Numbered from the stretch's first letter, positions 1-11,900 are shown. The stretch is DNA of 64,000 nucleotides from Aplectana chamaeleonis (GCA_029168955.1 JAPDOI010001203.1:1-64000); one strand, 5' to 3'. Program-made: numbers and translations. The notes: generated from the letters alone by a model not told the origin.

Positions 1-654
1 GGCTTCAAGTTGTTTTCTCATCTGTTGCGCCTTCCGAAGAGTTTTGAGGCCATTCATTTTAATGGTTCTAATGATATAATTAACAATATTTATTAATTGA
101 TAAAAGGTGGAAATTTTGATAGCGGGTGATTTTTTAAAGATTTCCGCTTTCTGCAGATGTCGATCACTGTGATATGGTCTCTCGAGAAAACAGTATCGGA
201 CTGAAAAAAAAAGAAATGCAGAAATTATGCACCCATAGAGGGCAGCTGTCAAATCGTATCCGAGCTTCTCTTTTGTGGAGTGAATTTTAATTCACTCATG
301 GCCCAGAAACTTATTCGAGATAAGAATTTGAGAACAGTGTTGCGCTCGAAAGCCGACAGTGAGTAGAATTGTCGGCATTGTCGCGACATTCCACTAAATC
401 AGTCATGCTTGCTGCGCAGGAAAGACATACAATACTGGTCATAGCGTTTTAGGCAAAAAAAAAGCAAAAAGCCGCCTGATGGCCTCTGTCCATAATGTTT
501 TTTTTGGAAAGCATAATAGATATTTGGAAACAGGATCGAATGATTTCTTCTCTAACATGCCATTTGGCGTACTGTCTTTACAGAGCATGTACTCTGCCAA
601 CGCGGCAGCTAGATGCACCTCCGAGGGCGCGGCCTGAAACGCCGCCCCATTTTA
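1..654. other. No gene recognised
   Basis: I see no convincing exon, RNA gene or bounded repeat in this stretch. It is ordinary mixed-composition DNA with stops in all frames. Confidence 0.5.
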
Positions 655-1222
655 TGTAACGAGAATTTAAGGATTTTAGCTACGATAGCTAAAACCCGCA
701 TATTCTACGTAAAAACAAGTAATTCGAACCATTGATCTCTCTCTGACGCTAAACCCGTATATTCTCGCTACAATTTTGTAGCGAGAATCTAAATTTCGCG
801 ACTTTAACCTGTCATTAATTCAATCTCAAACCCGCACGTTGGCTACCCGAGGAACGCAGGAATACGGTTTCCCGAACAGTGTTGGCTGAGTCCAGCCGCG
901 GAGAACTTGGCACTCTTTGAATTGGTCGTGGAGGGTGACCCCGTGTCGCCCTCTGCAAGAACCTGCAAGGGATAATTTTGGCCGCTGGTATGCTGCAAGC
1001 CGTGGGGAAGAAACGGCGATGCGCTCGATCACCAGCAGAGATCGTCTTTCTGGTACAGATCAAAGACTGGGTGGGTCGATCGACGTGTGCATGCAACGAG
1101 AATAAGCGTAGAGACTCTGCGGGTGCCATAGCGAGAATTTACGAAAGAATATGCGGGCGCTGTAGCTAAAAATTTCTGCCAACTGTGATTCAAACTTTCC
1201 GTAATTTACGTAAATTCTCGTG
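655..1222. repeat. Inverted-repeat element R (MITE-like)
   Basis: The left end GTAACGAGAATTTA and the right end TAAATTCTCGTG are inverted copies. Further in, TTTTAGCTAC followed by CCCGCATATTCT recurs in inverted form near 1135-1175, so the arms are imperfect and carry local shuffling. No transposase is present; the overlapping short ORFs are shadows of the GC-rich middle. I infer a non-autonomous DNA transposon; no target duplication was established. Confidence 0.4.
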
Positions 1223-2033
1223 TCAAGAATTAGACTAGATGCCTCCGAAACCCTGGGCATCTCTGGTTTCCGTGTAAGGCGATTTACAGCTACGCGTTGG
1301 CGGAGATAGGTGGTGACAACATGGAAACATTCGCTCATAAATGCTTCAAAGGCATCGTTCACACTAGATTTCGTTGTTTTGAGTTTTATTCTTTAGGAGT
1401 GCTCAAAGTGGTACCCAATACAACAGCTACGTTGAGAAAATCGCAAGGAGAAAAGACTGGAAACTTCTTTTTCAGACCAGAAAGTATCTCAATCGACTTT
1501 TGAGAGAAAGAAGATTCTGATCGTTAAGAGATCGCTGTTTTGACCAACGAGTCTCCGCGATCAAATAAAGTTCATCTTTCTTTCAAGTGATTAATGGATA
1601 AGAAAAAGGTTAACCGATGCGTGTAAAGTCATTCTTTCGTAATGGTATAGTATATTCCATCAACTTCCTCTCAGTTTTACTGTATCAATTGTTGATGAGT
1701 TGCTTATGATGGGTTACAGCAGAATTGTATTGCCCAGATGACTGACGGACGGCCGGCCCCTTTTGACGGAATTTGAGACATTCGATCTCATTTATCTTCA
1801 CAATAAGGTGTTTTAACCCGGAAAAATATCTCTCCTTACATTGTTGGGATCGAACCAGAAAAATCATTCGATTTTGAAAAAGGAAAAACACCGTGAGTGG
1901 TTTTCAGTGCGTACGATGCATTTATTGCGAAATCGCGTTTCACGCGTGTTTCGGGTTCGTTGTTACGTGTCAAATTTTGCCTACATATCTTGTTGAAGAG
2001 TGAGCAGTGTCATTCCACAAGAAAGAGCACACG
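1223..2033. other. No gene recognised
   Basis: No bounded element or exon with good splice signals was found. The region could contain the promoter or 5' exon of the gene starting at 2034. Confidence 0.4.
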
Positions 2034-2149
2034 ATGCTGAATCCCAATATATCTTCAGATTCCCAAACGGACCAATTTGAACAGATTTATGAGAAAAGGA
2101 CGAAAAAACGCCTTCTTGCGTTTTTTCCGACAACTTTCAACGCTAACAA
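2034..2149 (+). CDS. Gene 1 exon 1 (tentative)
   Basis: It opens at ATG 2034 and codes a polar stretch with many Lys/Arg. It ends before GTATTA with two bases left over, which fits the incoming phase of the next exon. The donor is poor and a true 5' exon could lie elsewhere. Confidence 0.3.
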
Positions 2150-5100
2150 GTATTACCAGTATTGTAGTGCACACAGTAGGTTCTACGTGATAAATTTAAT
2201 CTGATGAATGGACAGGGATGTGGACGGTAGATCGCCGCGCGCGATCGAAACCCCGTTGGCCGGTGATGCCGCGACAACCGCAGAAAGAACTTGATTATTT
2301 TATCGCTGATTGATCATTGCCTCGTTGGCAGATGTGTGTATCAGCTAAAAACACCTCGTGTTTTGGCGCTCTAATTCAGAACACTTCCAAGTTTCTCTTC
2401 TGCTTAATTCTTTTCTCGCAACTGGCTAATTAGTGACATTTCCAGAGCTTGAGTACTGGTTAAGCGGGTAGACTATGAATACTATGCAGATTGCGCTTTG
2501 CTGGTTTCCTCTATCGCGCGCTTTTTGCAGCTAATTACACCTCGTAGACATTAGCTCATGCCCGAAGCTGTAGATAGATTTTGGTAATGACAGATAAGCT
2601 CTTGATTCAAAGTTCTTTGCATTGCAGTACTCAGCTGTTTTGAGAGGGACGTCTGCAACTCTCCAGTCTCAACAGTCCCGAATAAATAAATAAATAAATA
2701 GCAACTCTGCTTGAACGCCGTGAATTTCTTCGCCATCTCCCTACAGCTTGAAAAAAGTGGATGTGAAATCTGTGAACCATTTTCCCGAATTTTGTTTTGT
2801 TGTACAGATTGGAAAAGCTGGCAGTAAATAGCAAAACGATTCCAAGCACATCCCGGCGCAGAACCATTTTGGATCTACGGCCAAATCACCAAATGTTAGC
2901 AGCAAAGACGAGTGCAGTCACGGATCACATTGACCGTTCTGGTTACATATTTGGCCTTGGCGTGAAGTCGGTGTACTTGCGTTATAACATTCGTGAAACA
3001 ATTTTGCGCCAGCGCAAACTACACCGTCAAGAAAGAACCAGGTTAGTCAGTGCGTGAGCCGACTTTATATATGGTTCCATAAAGCCCTGGCGGCTGACGC
3101 CCCAACTCTGATCTGTTTCTGTTCCGGCCTATCGGGAGTGATTACCCTCTGGTCAGCGTGAGTGATCTAAAAAAAATGTTATCAATAGTTAGTTTAACAA
3201 GTCCCTCTAAGACATCTGGACCAGTTGGATTACTGGAAGGTCTAGTACTCTTCTTTGGCATCGTTCTGATAATCTCCAGCCTCAGAATCTTACACTGCGG
3301 AGTTCAAAGCAGTGTCTATGATGTAAGTTCTAAGTTTTCATCCGAAATCAGACGAACCGTGGTCCTTTTCAGCAATGATGTCGACCAATTCATTCTAGAA
3401 CCAGAGGTGGTACAGAGAAAATTTCATGTGTAAGTACACTAAGGTCCTGCTCGTTTAAGCTCAATAAGAAATGTTTAGGCTAGGAAGAAGCAAGGCTCTT
3501 CGTGTTTCATGAGCATGCCTAGAATAGTTCCGGTTAACAAGAGTAATTTCATTTGAAGATATGGTGGTACTAACTTGCGAACTGGAAGTCTCGAAAATTA
3601 TGTGTCTTGGAGTTTCAAACATTGTCAAAACTTTCTGACTCCAAAATTATTGGTTGTATATGTGGCGGTTCTTCTCGAACATTGCCAAAACAAAAAATAT
3701 TGACCGATTGCAGGAGATGCTTGAATTGCTCAACAGGGTGATTCGTAAGATTTTGACTACATTTCTTAGTTCTTGTTCGTGAAAAGCACCGTACACGCTT
3801 GAAAAAGGTGTTGAAATAACACAGTCAAAAAACAGAGCGCTCACGCCGCTGGGAGTCGAAAACGTGTCGAAACATCCATATTTGAGCCATTCCGAATCTA
3901 AAAATTTTACAGTCCCCGTCCGTTCTCGTTGCAGTCTCCACCCCCCATACAAAGTGGTCTAGATCGGTCGGTCGAGTATAGTCACTTCGGCTTTTTCTTG
4001 AAGCTTTCAAAGATGTTAGCGTTTTAGTAACGGTCGCAAAAGTCTACTGTAGCTTTGCTATCACAAACACTTTACCGCTGGGTCTGCGATGTCAACCGAG
4101 AAGGGATGCTATGGTATAACTCGTCCAGTTTCACTCATTAAAGGCAGTGTTCACGATAAAAATCCCTTTTCTGTTTTTCCGCGGCACTGTTCACGATGAA
4201 AATCCCTTTTCTGTTTTTCCGCCTATCTTGAAAACGACCCCATTCTAATTCCAATGATGTCTCTGGAATCGTACAAGACCTTCCGTGAACGAAGTTATGG
4301 ACCCTCAAATATTGAGCTAGCGAAGCATGGTGGACGAGTTTTCCGAAGCTTGTAACTTCCGTCTTTTGCAGCCAATGTATGCGAGCTGACCTGAGTAAAG
4401 AAAGAAGTTGAGAATGAAGGGAAGAACGGGGCTTAGATCGGAAACCATAGCTCATCTCACGATCTCGTGTGCTCCACTGTTCACGTCGAGGGGCGGAAAG
4501 GGGCCGGACATGCCCAAAGCGGCGGGGTTCGCCCACTCTTCTAAGCCTTTTTGCGGCTCCTGAGTAGCTTTTCGTCCCGTTCCCTCGACGTTGTTCTGCT
4601 TCTGAGAGCCACGAAAAGGGTTTGTCATGGAAAATTCGAGGAAGAGGTTTATCGCGAACAGTGCCTTTAACGAAAGGAATCGGTTATTTCTATATTTGAA
4701 TTCGGTTTTTGTCTTTTTTACGTTAGTTTTGGCTACTACCAGCTCGGAACCTTCGATTTATGTTATCAAGCAATTCCTTTTTCGAGCGTGTATGTATGCT
4801 GCCTTTGAAAGTAAGGGACGCGATAGAAACGGTTGTTTAGCTCCCTTCATGGGAAGGAATATCTGATCATCACAAAGTGGGAAAAATCGAAATTCGCTGG
4901 ATAAACCCACAAAAACAAGCTAGATCGGCTAACTACTCGGTTACCGCCCACCCCGAATAAACGATATTTTCAGAAATGCTTGTTTTGCCGTCTCATATTC
5001 TGCTTCAATAATGGGTGCTAACTACCACCAAAGACTACTGACTAGTTCGGGAGCATAGCGATAGACGGAAAACAAGTATTCATAGAAATCTCGATAAATG

Positions 5101-5439
5101 TGGCGAACGAACATCCAACAGTTTGCCGTTCTAACTGGGTCCTACGCGTTTTTCCTCCAAGTTTTCATTTTCTTTCTTTTTGAGATGGCCAGATCCACCT
5201 TCCCATGAGTATAGGGGAACAAACGTTTTTAGTGGGGACTCTGCGCTGAATGTTGATCAAATAATGTCTAATTTTGTCCGCCGTCCATTTCGCAGGGTAT
5301 GGCGTAAAAATAACACAACAAAACAGTTCTATATTCTGAAGGTGAGCTGAATCCCAGACGAGTTATGATCGGGGAGAAGTTTTCGATGCAGAGAGGAAGC
5401 GCTACTATCAGAGCGCGTTCAACCTCAACAAATAGATAA
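2034..5439 (+). CDS. Gene 1: single-pass membrane protein, family not recognised (five-exon model)
   Basis: Exons are 2034-2149, 2808-3041, 3157-3429, 5296-5341 and 5392-5439. Exon 2 leaves in phase 2 and exon 3 enters in phase 2; exon 3 leaves in phase 2 and exon 4 enters in phase 2; exon 4 leaves in phase 0 and exon 5 enters in phase 0, ending in TAA. Donors are GTTAGT, GTAAGT and GTGAGC; acceptors end in CAG. The product would be about 238 residues: a polar, basic N-terminal half rich in Arg/Lys, one strongly hydrophobic segment near residues 140-162, then about 60 residues leading to a basic Ser/Thr/Arg tail. One segment and no signal peptide suggest a type II or tail-proximal membrane protein. 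I do not recognise a domain. Intron 3 (3430-5295) contains inserted TTAA elements. The first exon is the weakest part (donor GTATTA). Confidence 0.5.
2808..3041 (+). CDS. Gene 1 exon 2
   Basis: It is preceded by a T-rich acceptor ending TTGTACAG and followed by GTTAGT. It is open throughout and encodes 77 mostly basic residues including a RQRKLHRQERT stretch. Phase 2 in, phase 2 out. Confidence 0.5.
3157..3429 (+). CDS. Gene 1 exon 3, carries the membrane segment
   Basis: The acceptor ends TCTGGTCAG and the donor is the consensus GTAAGT. It encodes the only hydrophobic helix of the gene (core LEGLVLFFGIVLIISSL). The intron before it is only 115 bp. The join to exon 2 is in phase. Confidence 0.6.
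3830..4805. repeat. Dispersed repeat V, split by a TTAA element
   Basis: The segments 3830-4138 and 4670-4805 align in order with 25377-25946 (shared phrases such as TATTTGAGCCAT and GATTTATGT). The family-A element at 4138-4670 sits in the middle, so V was here first. No coding capacity. Confidence 0.4.
4138..4670. mobile_element. TTAA-flanked MITE, family A copy 1
   Basis: TTAA is followed by AGGCAGTGTTCACGAT, and at the far end a decayed inverted copy reads into CTTTAA. The interior (about 4215-4520) matches the copies at 26556, 31852 and 39319. The left terminal 46 bp is tandemly duplicated (4148-4225). No transposase. TTAA target sites are typical of piggyBac-type transposition; assignment to that superfamily is inference. 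Confidence 0.65.
4805..5172. mobile_element. TTAA-type MITE, family D copy 1
   Basis: It starts at a decayed TTGA shared with the preceding repeat and aligns with 23198-23638 and 27644-28088 along its length (phrases such as GCTTGTTTTGCCGTCT and GACTACTGAC). It ends before gene 1 exon 4. No ORF of note. Confidence 0.5.
5296..5341 (+). CDS. Gene 1 exon 4
   Basis: A 46-nt exon between TTTCGCAG and GTGAGC. One base completes the Val codon left by exon 3, followed by 15 codons ending in phase 0. It starts about 125 bp after the end of an inserted TTAA element. Confidence 0.45.
5392..5439 (+). CDS. Gene 1 exon 5, terminal
   Basis: It begins after TTTTCGATGCAG, 50 bp from the previous exon, and codes 15 residues rich in Arg, Ser and Thr before TAA. 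A 50-bp intron is typical for nematodes. I saw no AATAAA close downstream, so the stop may not be the real gene end. Confidence 0.4.
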   Translation, partial: RGSATIRARSTSTNR

Positions 5440-6224
5440 AGGAGAATTCACGGAAGACAAAAATAGCTACAAAGTCCATAATTTTGGAATACTGTTACTG
5501 TGGCAAGGAACTTCGGCCACTGGTCAAGGTTTGCTATTTTTAACCAGTCAGATCATAAAAACCATAGCTCTGGTGCACCTGGACGAAGTTTTCGTAGGCT
5601 GGCTTTCCTCGGAAACACTAAAGTTCTATTATGGCCTTTGGCTAAGATTGGACGGCAAACTAAGGCTCTTAGACTCTAAGCACTTTTGTGTAGCAGAACT
5701 CCCCGAACCACTCTTTTATAGGAAGTACTGTCCTCTCATCAACACTCTGCATCGTCATCCATCGAACGTTTTAAAGTGGAAATAATGAATGTCGAGGTTA
5801 ATTTTTGGAAAAAAAAACAAACTGGGAGGCTGCTAGGGAAAAACTCGAAAAATACTTGAGCGAATCGAACATTAAGGATTTGCGATGCGCCTTGATTTCT
5901 ATAATCCCATATCTGAAGGCATGCCTCGAAGCATGGAACACACGCCTAGAGCGACTTCAGTGAACTTCGTGATTTTCCCTTGTTTTTAGTTCATTCCTGC
6001 GAAAAAACCTGCTAGATTATGCATTGTTTCCATTCGGCAGCGTTTTTTGAGTGTTAATGCATGGTAGCCACTCTGTAAATATACTCTTGATGGAAGCTTC
6101 CTTTACAAATTTATGTTATAGTTTAAGCTTATTTAGTCGATTGTTTTCATTAGTTTTCAACCTTAGCACCCACACCCCAGGAAAGCACATCCGATCAGAC
6201 GTTTTTAAATCTGTTCCTCGCTGC
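5440..6224. other. No gene recognised
   Basis: An 84-codon ORF at 5531-5785 lacks splice signals and similarity I can name. The segment is otherwise unremarkable AT-rich DNA. Confidence 0.4.
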
Positions 6225-6720
6225 TTAAAGGCACAGTGCACCCTCAGATATGAATTTTGAGATTTCCATGTAATTGTGTAGAAGACCCCTCCTGTATAAC
6301 GCGTGCCAAATGCCAGATCTCATTTCCTCCGAACAAGCGAGATATAAGCGCCTACCACAGGCCCGACCCCCTTCGCTCAACACCACAGGCCCGGCCCCCA
6401 ACCAGTTTTCCGAACTCGACAGCGGCTAGATGGATGGATGAATTCCAACAAGTCGTCGTTCTTCAGTCCACTGCCCGGCTGTCTCTTTATCCTTGCTTTC
6501 TCTCACGCAACGATTGCGAATGTAGAGAAATTCAGGCCTAAGACAACTCGTCCACCAATTTTTCACCCTCAAAATCTAGGCATCTTTGAAGAGCCATAAC
6601 TCTGTTCAAAGGGGGTCTTGGAAGATTTTAGAGACACGTATCACTGTGATCATAGTGAGACTCTTTCCAAGATAGGCATAAATTCTGAAAACTAATTTCC
6701 TGGGTGCCCTGCGCCTTCAA
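6225..6720. mobile_element. TTAA-type MITE, family F
   Basis: TTAA then AGGCACAGTGCACC at the left; GGTGCCCTGCGCCT then TCAA at the right, an imperfect inverted pair with a decayed right target copy. Single copy in the window, about 0.5 kb, non-coding. Confidence 0.5.
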
Positions 6721-6908
6721 CGACAGTGTCCACGATAAAAACCATCCGAGTTTTCATGGGTTTCCGACAGGGATACGCTTGTTGCACGTTTGGACCGTCA
6801 TTAACTTACCAACCCACGCGCAGCCGGGTTGGTTAGTGGGTCAGCGCTACCGGGTAAAGGAGGCCGATTGGTTACCAACAAAGTAGATTTCGTGAACCGT
6901 CGCTAAAC
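6717..6908. mobile_element. Short TTAA-type element with a captured L-family segment
   Basis: GACAGTGTCCACGATAAAAA begins right at the shared TCAA, and TTTCGTGAAC lies near the other end. The middle (6805-6880) is the reverse complement of about 31490-31565 inside element L1 (GGTTGGTTAGTGGGTCAGCG). Boundaries are approximate. Confidence 0.3.
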
Positions 6909-6989
6909 CGCGCCCCCAATGACTAATGGAAGCGTTTCTGGTTCTGTGCTATTGCCAAAATTCGATATCGATTCTCTGGGAATATTATT

Positions 6990-7197
6990 CTGTACATCTC
7001 GGAGCCAAATTCTGGTCCTCATTTGTGTACAACGGCTGTTACATCACTCAAAAGGATGACGATCGTGCTGGGACCACTTAGTCCCGGCGCGATTCACTTT
7101 TCTCCGTGCACAATTATCATCGTGTCGCGTGTTGCAACAGCCGTGTTGCAACAATTTCGGACCGGAATTCGACTCCGAAAGAAACAGTACGTCGTTA
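6990..7197. mobile_element. TA-flanked hairpin MITE, family J copy 1
   Basis: The ends match CTGTCGTTCTCGGAGC in inverted form, diverged in this copy, and the middle carries opposed AATTATCATCGTG blocks. Copies at 36876-37072 and 43611-43806 share length and order. TA lies at the right flank. Non-coding. Confidence 0.5.
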
Positions 7198-8519
7198 CAT
7201 TTTTTCTGATGATATTCGGCCCCAATTCTTACTCTCCTGCTGCTACTATGGTGAGACCTGTCTATTTCTAGTATCAACATCAAATGCGGGAAATTAAAAG
7301 CTTCATAATTTTAGAACCCTTTCGCTCTCCATGATTTTTTTTTTCAAAATTCAACCTCAGCATCACTACTGTTTGTTATCTAATCCATTGTTTGGGATAT
7401 ATTGCATTGATTAATTTATTACACCGTAAAATTTTTAGCGTTCTAGTTTTTTCTGTAGCACAAGAGCAATGAAATAGAAAAATGAAAATGAATTAGTGGT
7501 GTCGTTTCCAATCGCTGTTAGTATGAAGCAACTTAGCACCTCATTTTCCCATGGAGTTCAAGAAAAAAATGAAGTCTTCTCTTGCTGGGAAAAAGAAAGT
7601 AGACCAATAAAAGTAGGACTCATAGTTAACACAAAAATTCTCGAAACAATCGAAGGGATTCAGAATAAAATTCATGTTACCTCGTGCGATTTGCATTTTG
7701 ATGCGTCAAACTTCCCGAGGGCGGTCTGCACGGATTCATGAAATTGAGCCTGAAAATGGAAAACGGCTATCATCGCGCACGATGCCTTCACGCGTGTCCT
7801 GCTTGACTGTAATCGCACGATGCCTTTACACGTTTCCTGCTTGACAGTATAAAATGCTTTTGGGGAGCTCCTTTCCGCTTGTTACGTCGTAATATAGTAT
7901 ACATTAAACATCTGTACGGTGGGCGTGGAATCGGGTGTAGGATAAGCGTTTTCTGCCTCAGACAGGACTGCGCGCCACATACACTGACAGAACAAATGCG
8001 TAAAAACAAAGGTTGAAGGCAAAGCTGCTCAATATATGGCTAAAAGTATACACGTTTTCTTCTCCAGTTACCCTCTGAGCCTGCCCATTGAACAGTTTAG
8101 GTATGATTTCTTTTGATAGTAACGGTTTCAAAACTTAGCCAGGAATTAATGCTTTGCTTGATAGAAACTCCTCGATTTGGCTCTGCAGCTCAATAATCCT
8201 TTCCGTTTGTTGATCATGTAGTATTTTTTGCATCTGTTGATGTTATTGCTATCCTTGAATAACTTAGCCGCTTTTTTTATTTCACTTTGTAGTCTTGAGC
8301 GCCTTGAGTGCATATAATGAATAAATAAATAAATGTTGCAAGTTTTTGACTGAACCTTCCTTATTGCAACGCTTTATATCGCAGCGTCACCATTATTATT
8401 TGTTTACCCTTTCCAGTGCGCATTTCCTCTGTTCCTGATCAACCTTTTTTTCTGCTTTACCACTGGAGTGGGTTGTCTTCGAACTTTCCTGTAGATTAGT
8501 GTATGTATATCCATATGTA
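7198..8519. other. No gene recognised; local 40-bp duplication
   Basis: No exon is supported. At about 7771-7850 a block ending CACG..TCCTGCTTGAC is repeated once in tandem with slight divergence. A short AAAT run lies near 8318. Confidence 0.4.
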
Positions 8520-8798
8520 CTGTGCTTATCTGGGTCATATTCCGGACCGCAATTGCGTCTCGACACTCTTTGCGGCCGCACGTGCTCGATTCAATAGAGT
8601 TTCCAGCTCCAAAGCCGACTCAATATGGCTTTTTTAGACAGTTTTCTTCAATTTTGTTTGGTTTCCAGTTTCTAAAACCCACCTGGAGTCAACAGCTCGG
8701 CAGCTGCGGCGCTGGAAACTCTTCCGACTCAAAAGCGCGCGGTCGCAAAGCGTGTCGAGACGCAATTGCAAACCGGAATTTGACCTAGATAAGCACAG
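8520..8798. mobile_element. TA-flanked MITE Y at the receptor 5' end
   Basis: CTGTGCTTATCT at the left is the inverse of AGATAAGCACAG at the right, with TA at 8518-8519 and 8799-8800. The arms run about 110 bp and include GCAATTGCGTCTCGACAC. The right end lies 12 bp before the receptor start codon, so the element occupies the proximal promoter position. Confidence 0.65.
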
Positions 8799-8800
8799 TA

Positions 8801-8810
8801 CGTTCAGGAA
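8801..8810 (+). promoter_or_regulatory. Possible trans-splice acceptor
   Basis: CGTTCAG at 8801-8807 followed by GAA and then ATG resembles a nematode spliced-leader acceptor placed just before a start codon. The frame is closed by a TAA at 8790-8792 within the MITE. This is inference from position and sequence only. Confidence 0.3.
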
Positions 8811-8937
8811 ATGCCACTATTAATAACGCAAGTAGCAATAATGGCTACAGCAGTAACGTTTTGCGTCGTTGGTCTGTTTGGGAACATCAGTCTATTGTTG
8901 GCAACATTCACCCACAAACAACTGCAACATAAAATAT
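8811..8937 (+). CDS. Receptor exon 1: N-terminus, TM1, first inner loop
   Basis: A short outer N-terminus of about seven residues is followed by TM1 with VVGLFGNISLL and the loop THKQLQHK. The donor is GTAGGT, phase 1. A second in-frame ATG at 8841 is an alternative start, but it would shorten TM1. Confidence 0.8.
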
Positions 8938-11900
8938 GTAGGTCTTGAATTGTGTTCATGTATAACTGTCCCTCCTACTTCTTTTCTTCCCGTTTTGCGT
9001 GTTTCTCATACATATCGACCGGGTGGCACTTGGACGGCCGGCTTTCGCCCGACTAGGAGGGGAGCTTATCACAGTCATATTTTATCTGAGCTCACCGCAG
9101 CGCTGTTGGTCATAATCGAATCGGCTCACTATAGATTTCCTAGAGTTCATCTCTTTAGTGGCAAAGCTATATTGGTGCGATTCTTGGTCGAGTCCTCAGT
9201 CCAACCCTTACTAGAGATTTCTAAGATCGACGTCGTATTCTAATAAGCCATTGTTTGTTTTATCCAATCTCAAAGCACCCAGGATTGATCCGCAAACAAC
9301 ACACTTCGGATGCCTACCCAACCTTACCTGCACAGCGCTTGATTGTAGCTCGCGCACCCACCACGCCACATATCACGGAAATTGTCGCGTGCTTCCTAAA
9401 TTCTAATATTATTTCTTAAAGGCAGTGGTCGCGATCAAATATGCTTGTCGTCTTTTTCTCTCTAAACCCTTTTCTGGGTCTCGAGTAGTAGGACCTATAA
9501 GAAAAAATCGCGAAAAAACCACAGTTTTGGGCCAAATTTGAAGCCTGAACTTTCTTGTCTTTTGATGGTGGACGAGCCCACTCCACAGCATCGGCATCGA
9601 TGACCTCTTATATCAAGAACATCAGCTGGCTTGAAATTGAATTTCAATCAATGAACCTTCGAATTTATGTACACATCTAGTCAAAAACATTGACTATAGT
9701 GATGCTTTCATTGTTCAACTGTTTTTACTCGTTAAATTTGCATTTATTTCGTCCTCTGAATGTTGATGATTTTTGACTGCTCGGCATGAGACTGCGATCT
9801 TTTTCGTCATCGCTGTGCACGTGTGCACGAAGTGGCTTCTTTAGGCCTTAGAAACTCTAATTCTAGCCCGTTTTTCACCGCGCTTTCTTCCTAATTTTTC
9901 AGCTGTTTTCGATCTAAGCTGATTTTTGTAGTTTTTTTCGATGACGTTTTTCATCATGACAACTGCCTTTAAAGGTAGCATACACGCTCGCAAGCATAGT
10001 CGAGATAACCGCATAGATAGGTCCGCACGGCCCGTACTATGTCGTCAACGACGTTTGAAGCGCTGAAAGCTGTCCAGGATGACAATATTTGACAATGTTT
10101 GAGCAATCTTGCCTTCCACGGCCGTATTTTCACACCCCTTCGAGTAACAGAATGAGAATCGATACTTGTGAAAGCGTGTGATAATTGAGAGTGATAGCAC
10201 TATCAAATGGGAGTGCACGAGAGAAATAGCTTGGTTTACTTGAGTATAACATGTCTGCATACCTATTGACTCTCGTCCACTTTCGAGAATGCCGCTCTGC
10301 TTTGGCTGATCTCTTGAAATGGAGGATTTTATCAGTGCACAAACATGTTATATTGAGGTAAATCTAGTTTTTTCTCTACTGCACTCCCTTTTTATAGTGC
10401 TATCATTCTAAGTTATCACATGTTTTCTCAAGTATCGATTCTCATTCTGTTACTCGAAGGGGTGTGAAAATACGGGCGTGGAAGGCAAGATTGCTCAAAC
10501 ATTGTCGAATATTGTCATCCTGGACAGTTTCAGCGCTTCAAACGTCGTTCACGACATAGTACGGGCCGTGCGGACCTATCTATGCTGTTATCTCGACTAT
10601 GCTTGTATGCTGCCTTTGAGTCCGATGCTGTATAGATGCGATTTCTGGTCCGATCCCCAGTCAACTGGTTTAGTTTAGTTCATTAAGTCAGTTAAGGCGA
10701 CAGTCATAGAATAAACAAACAAACAAACTAACAAACAAATAAACAAAAACGGTATCGACGATGCCCTGTGGTAAGCTCTCGGGCGTTTCTAGTAAGCTCT
10801 TGATTCTGATCATCAGAGCAAGGAGCGGCCACTTCCTTCGTCGGTACATCCTTATCACCAGTTATATTTCACCAAGACCCACCACAACTGGGGATATTCG
10901 AAATCAAATGCTCACTAGAAATTCCCCCCAGTAAGCTGTATACTGTAATAATGACGTAACTGCAATAATATCACAAGTGATATACACAACCCGGCGGTTC
11001 CAACAATAATCTCTCTGCATTAGCCAGTGGTTTCTAAAAAGTGGTACCATAATGATTACGACATAGTGTAGCGGGCCAAATGATCGTAGCTCTCAGAGTT
11101 TTCTCCCCAAAAAGTACAGTTTAGTGCTGACATCTTGGCTAGAATCAAACTGTGCCGCATGAGGTTTCAGAGCTTCTTAGAGCATCGAATTCTGTGTTAA
11201 CATTTGCTCTGAAATTGATTTTTGGAACGCTGGTTCATGAGGTATGGATTTTTTGAATGAAATTGTGAGAGTTTGGCGTTCTGATTTTTAGTGATTGTAT
11301 TTTTTAATCGAAACGTGGAGGAGGAGGTGATAAAGATAAACATATCTTGGAATAGTCCAAATCGCGGCCAGAAAATTGTGTTGGCTTACAACTGAGAAAC
11401 TGGCTGGCTACACTGGGTTAATTGGGAAAGTTCAAGTTGCGGTGAGAATATTGTGACGGTTTTAACTGAATAGTTTGCAGGTTACATTGTGTCCGTGCTG
11501 GCTTCGCTGCACATTATTTGTCTGGTGTGTGAGTTGTACATCGAGGCTCGTCAATTGAGGTATCTTCGTTTCTCTTATTGATAGAATGAACCCATATACC
11601 GAGATAAAAATTCATTGATCCTAATGCAGAGGCGCCCGTTAGTTTCGTCCTTGTAGTCTTCCCACATTGACGGCAATTTATACAATAGACAATGCCAGTA
11701 GCCACACAGTCACCTTCCGTTCCGAAAGAGCAAACTATGTATGCACGCCGAGGTGGCGCAAAGGCGGTCATATAGATGGTTCTGCTCCAATTTCTGTTTG
11801 AGGTTTGTAGGAGGGACTTCGATCACAGAAATCATCTCGTAAGGGCCGTATTCATGAAACCGCGGGCGCTGGAAGGGGGCATAATCTTCGCGTGACCGGC

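Noticed and set aside
10640..10660. tRNA box B (GGTCCGATCCCC)
   Set aside because: No box A at a suitable distance and no acceptor stem.
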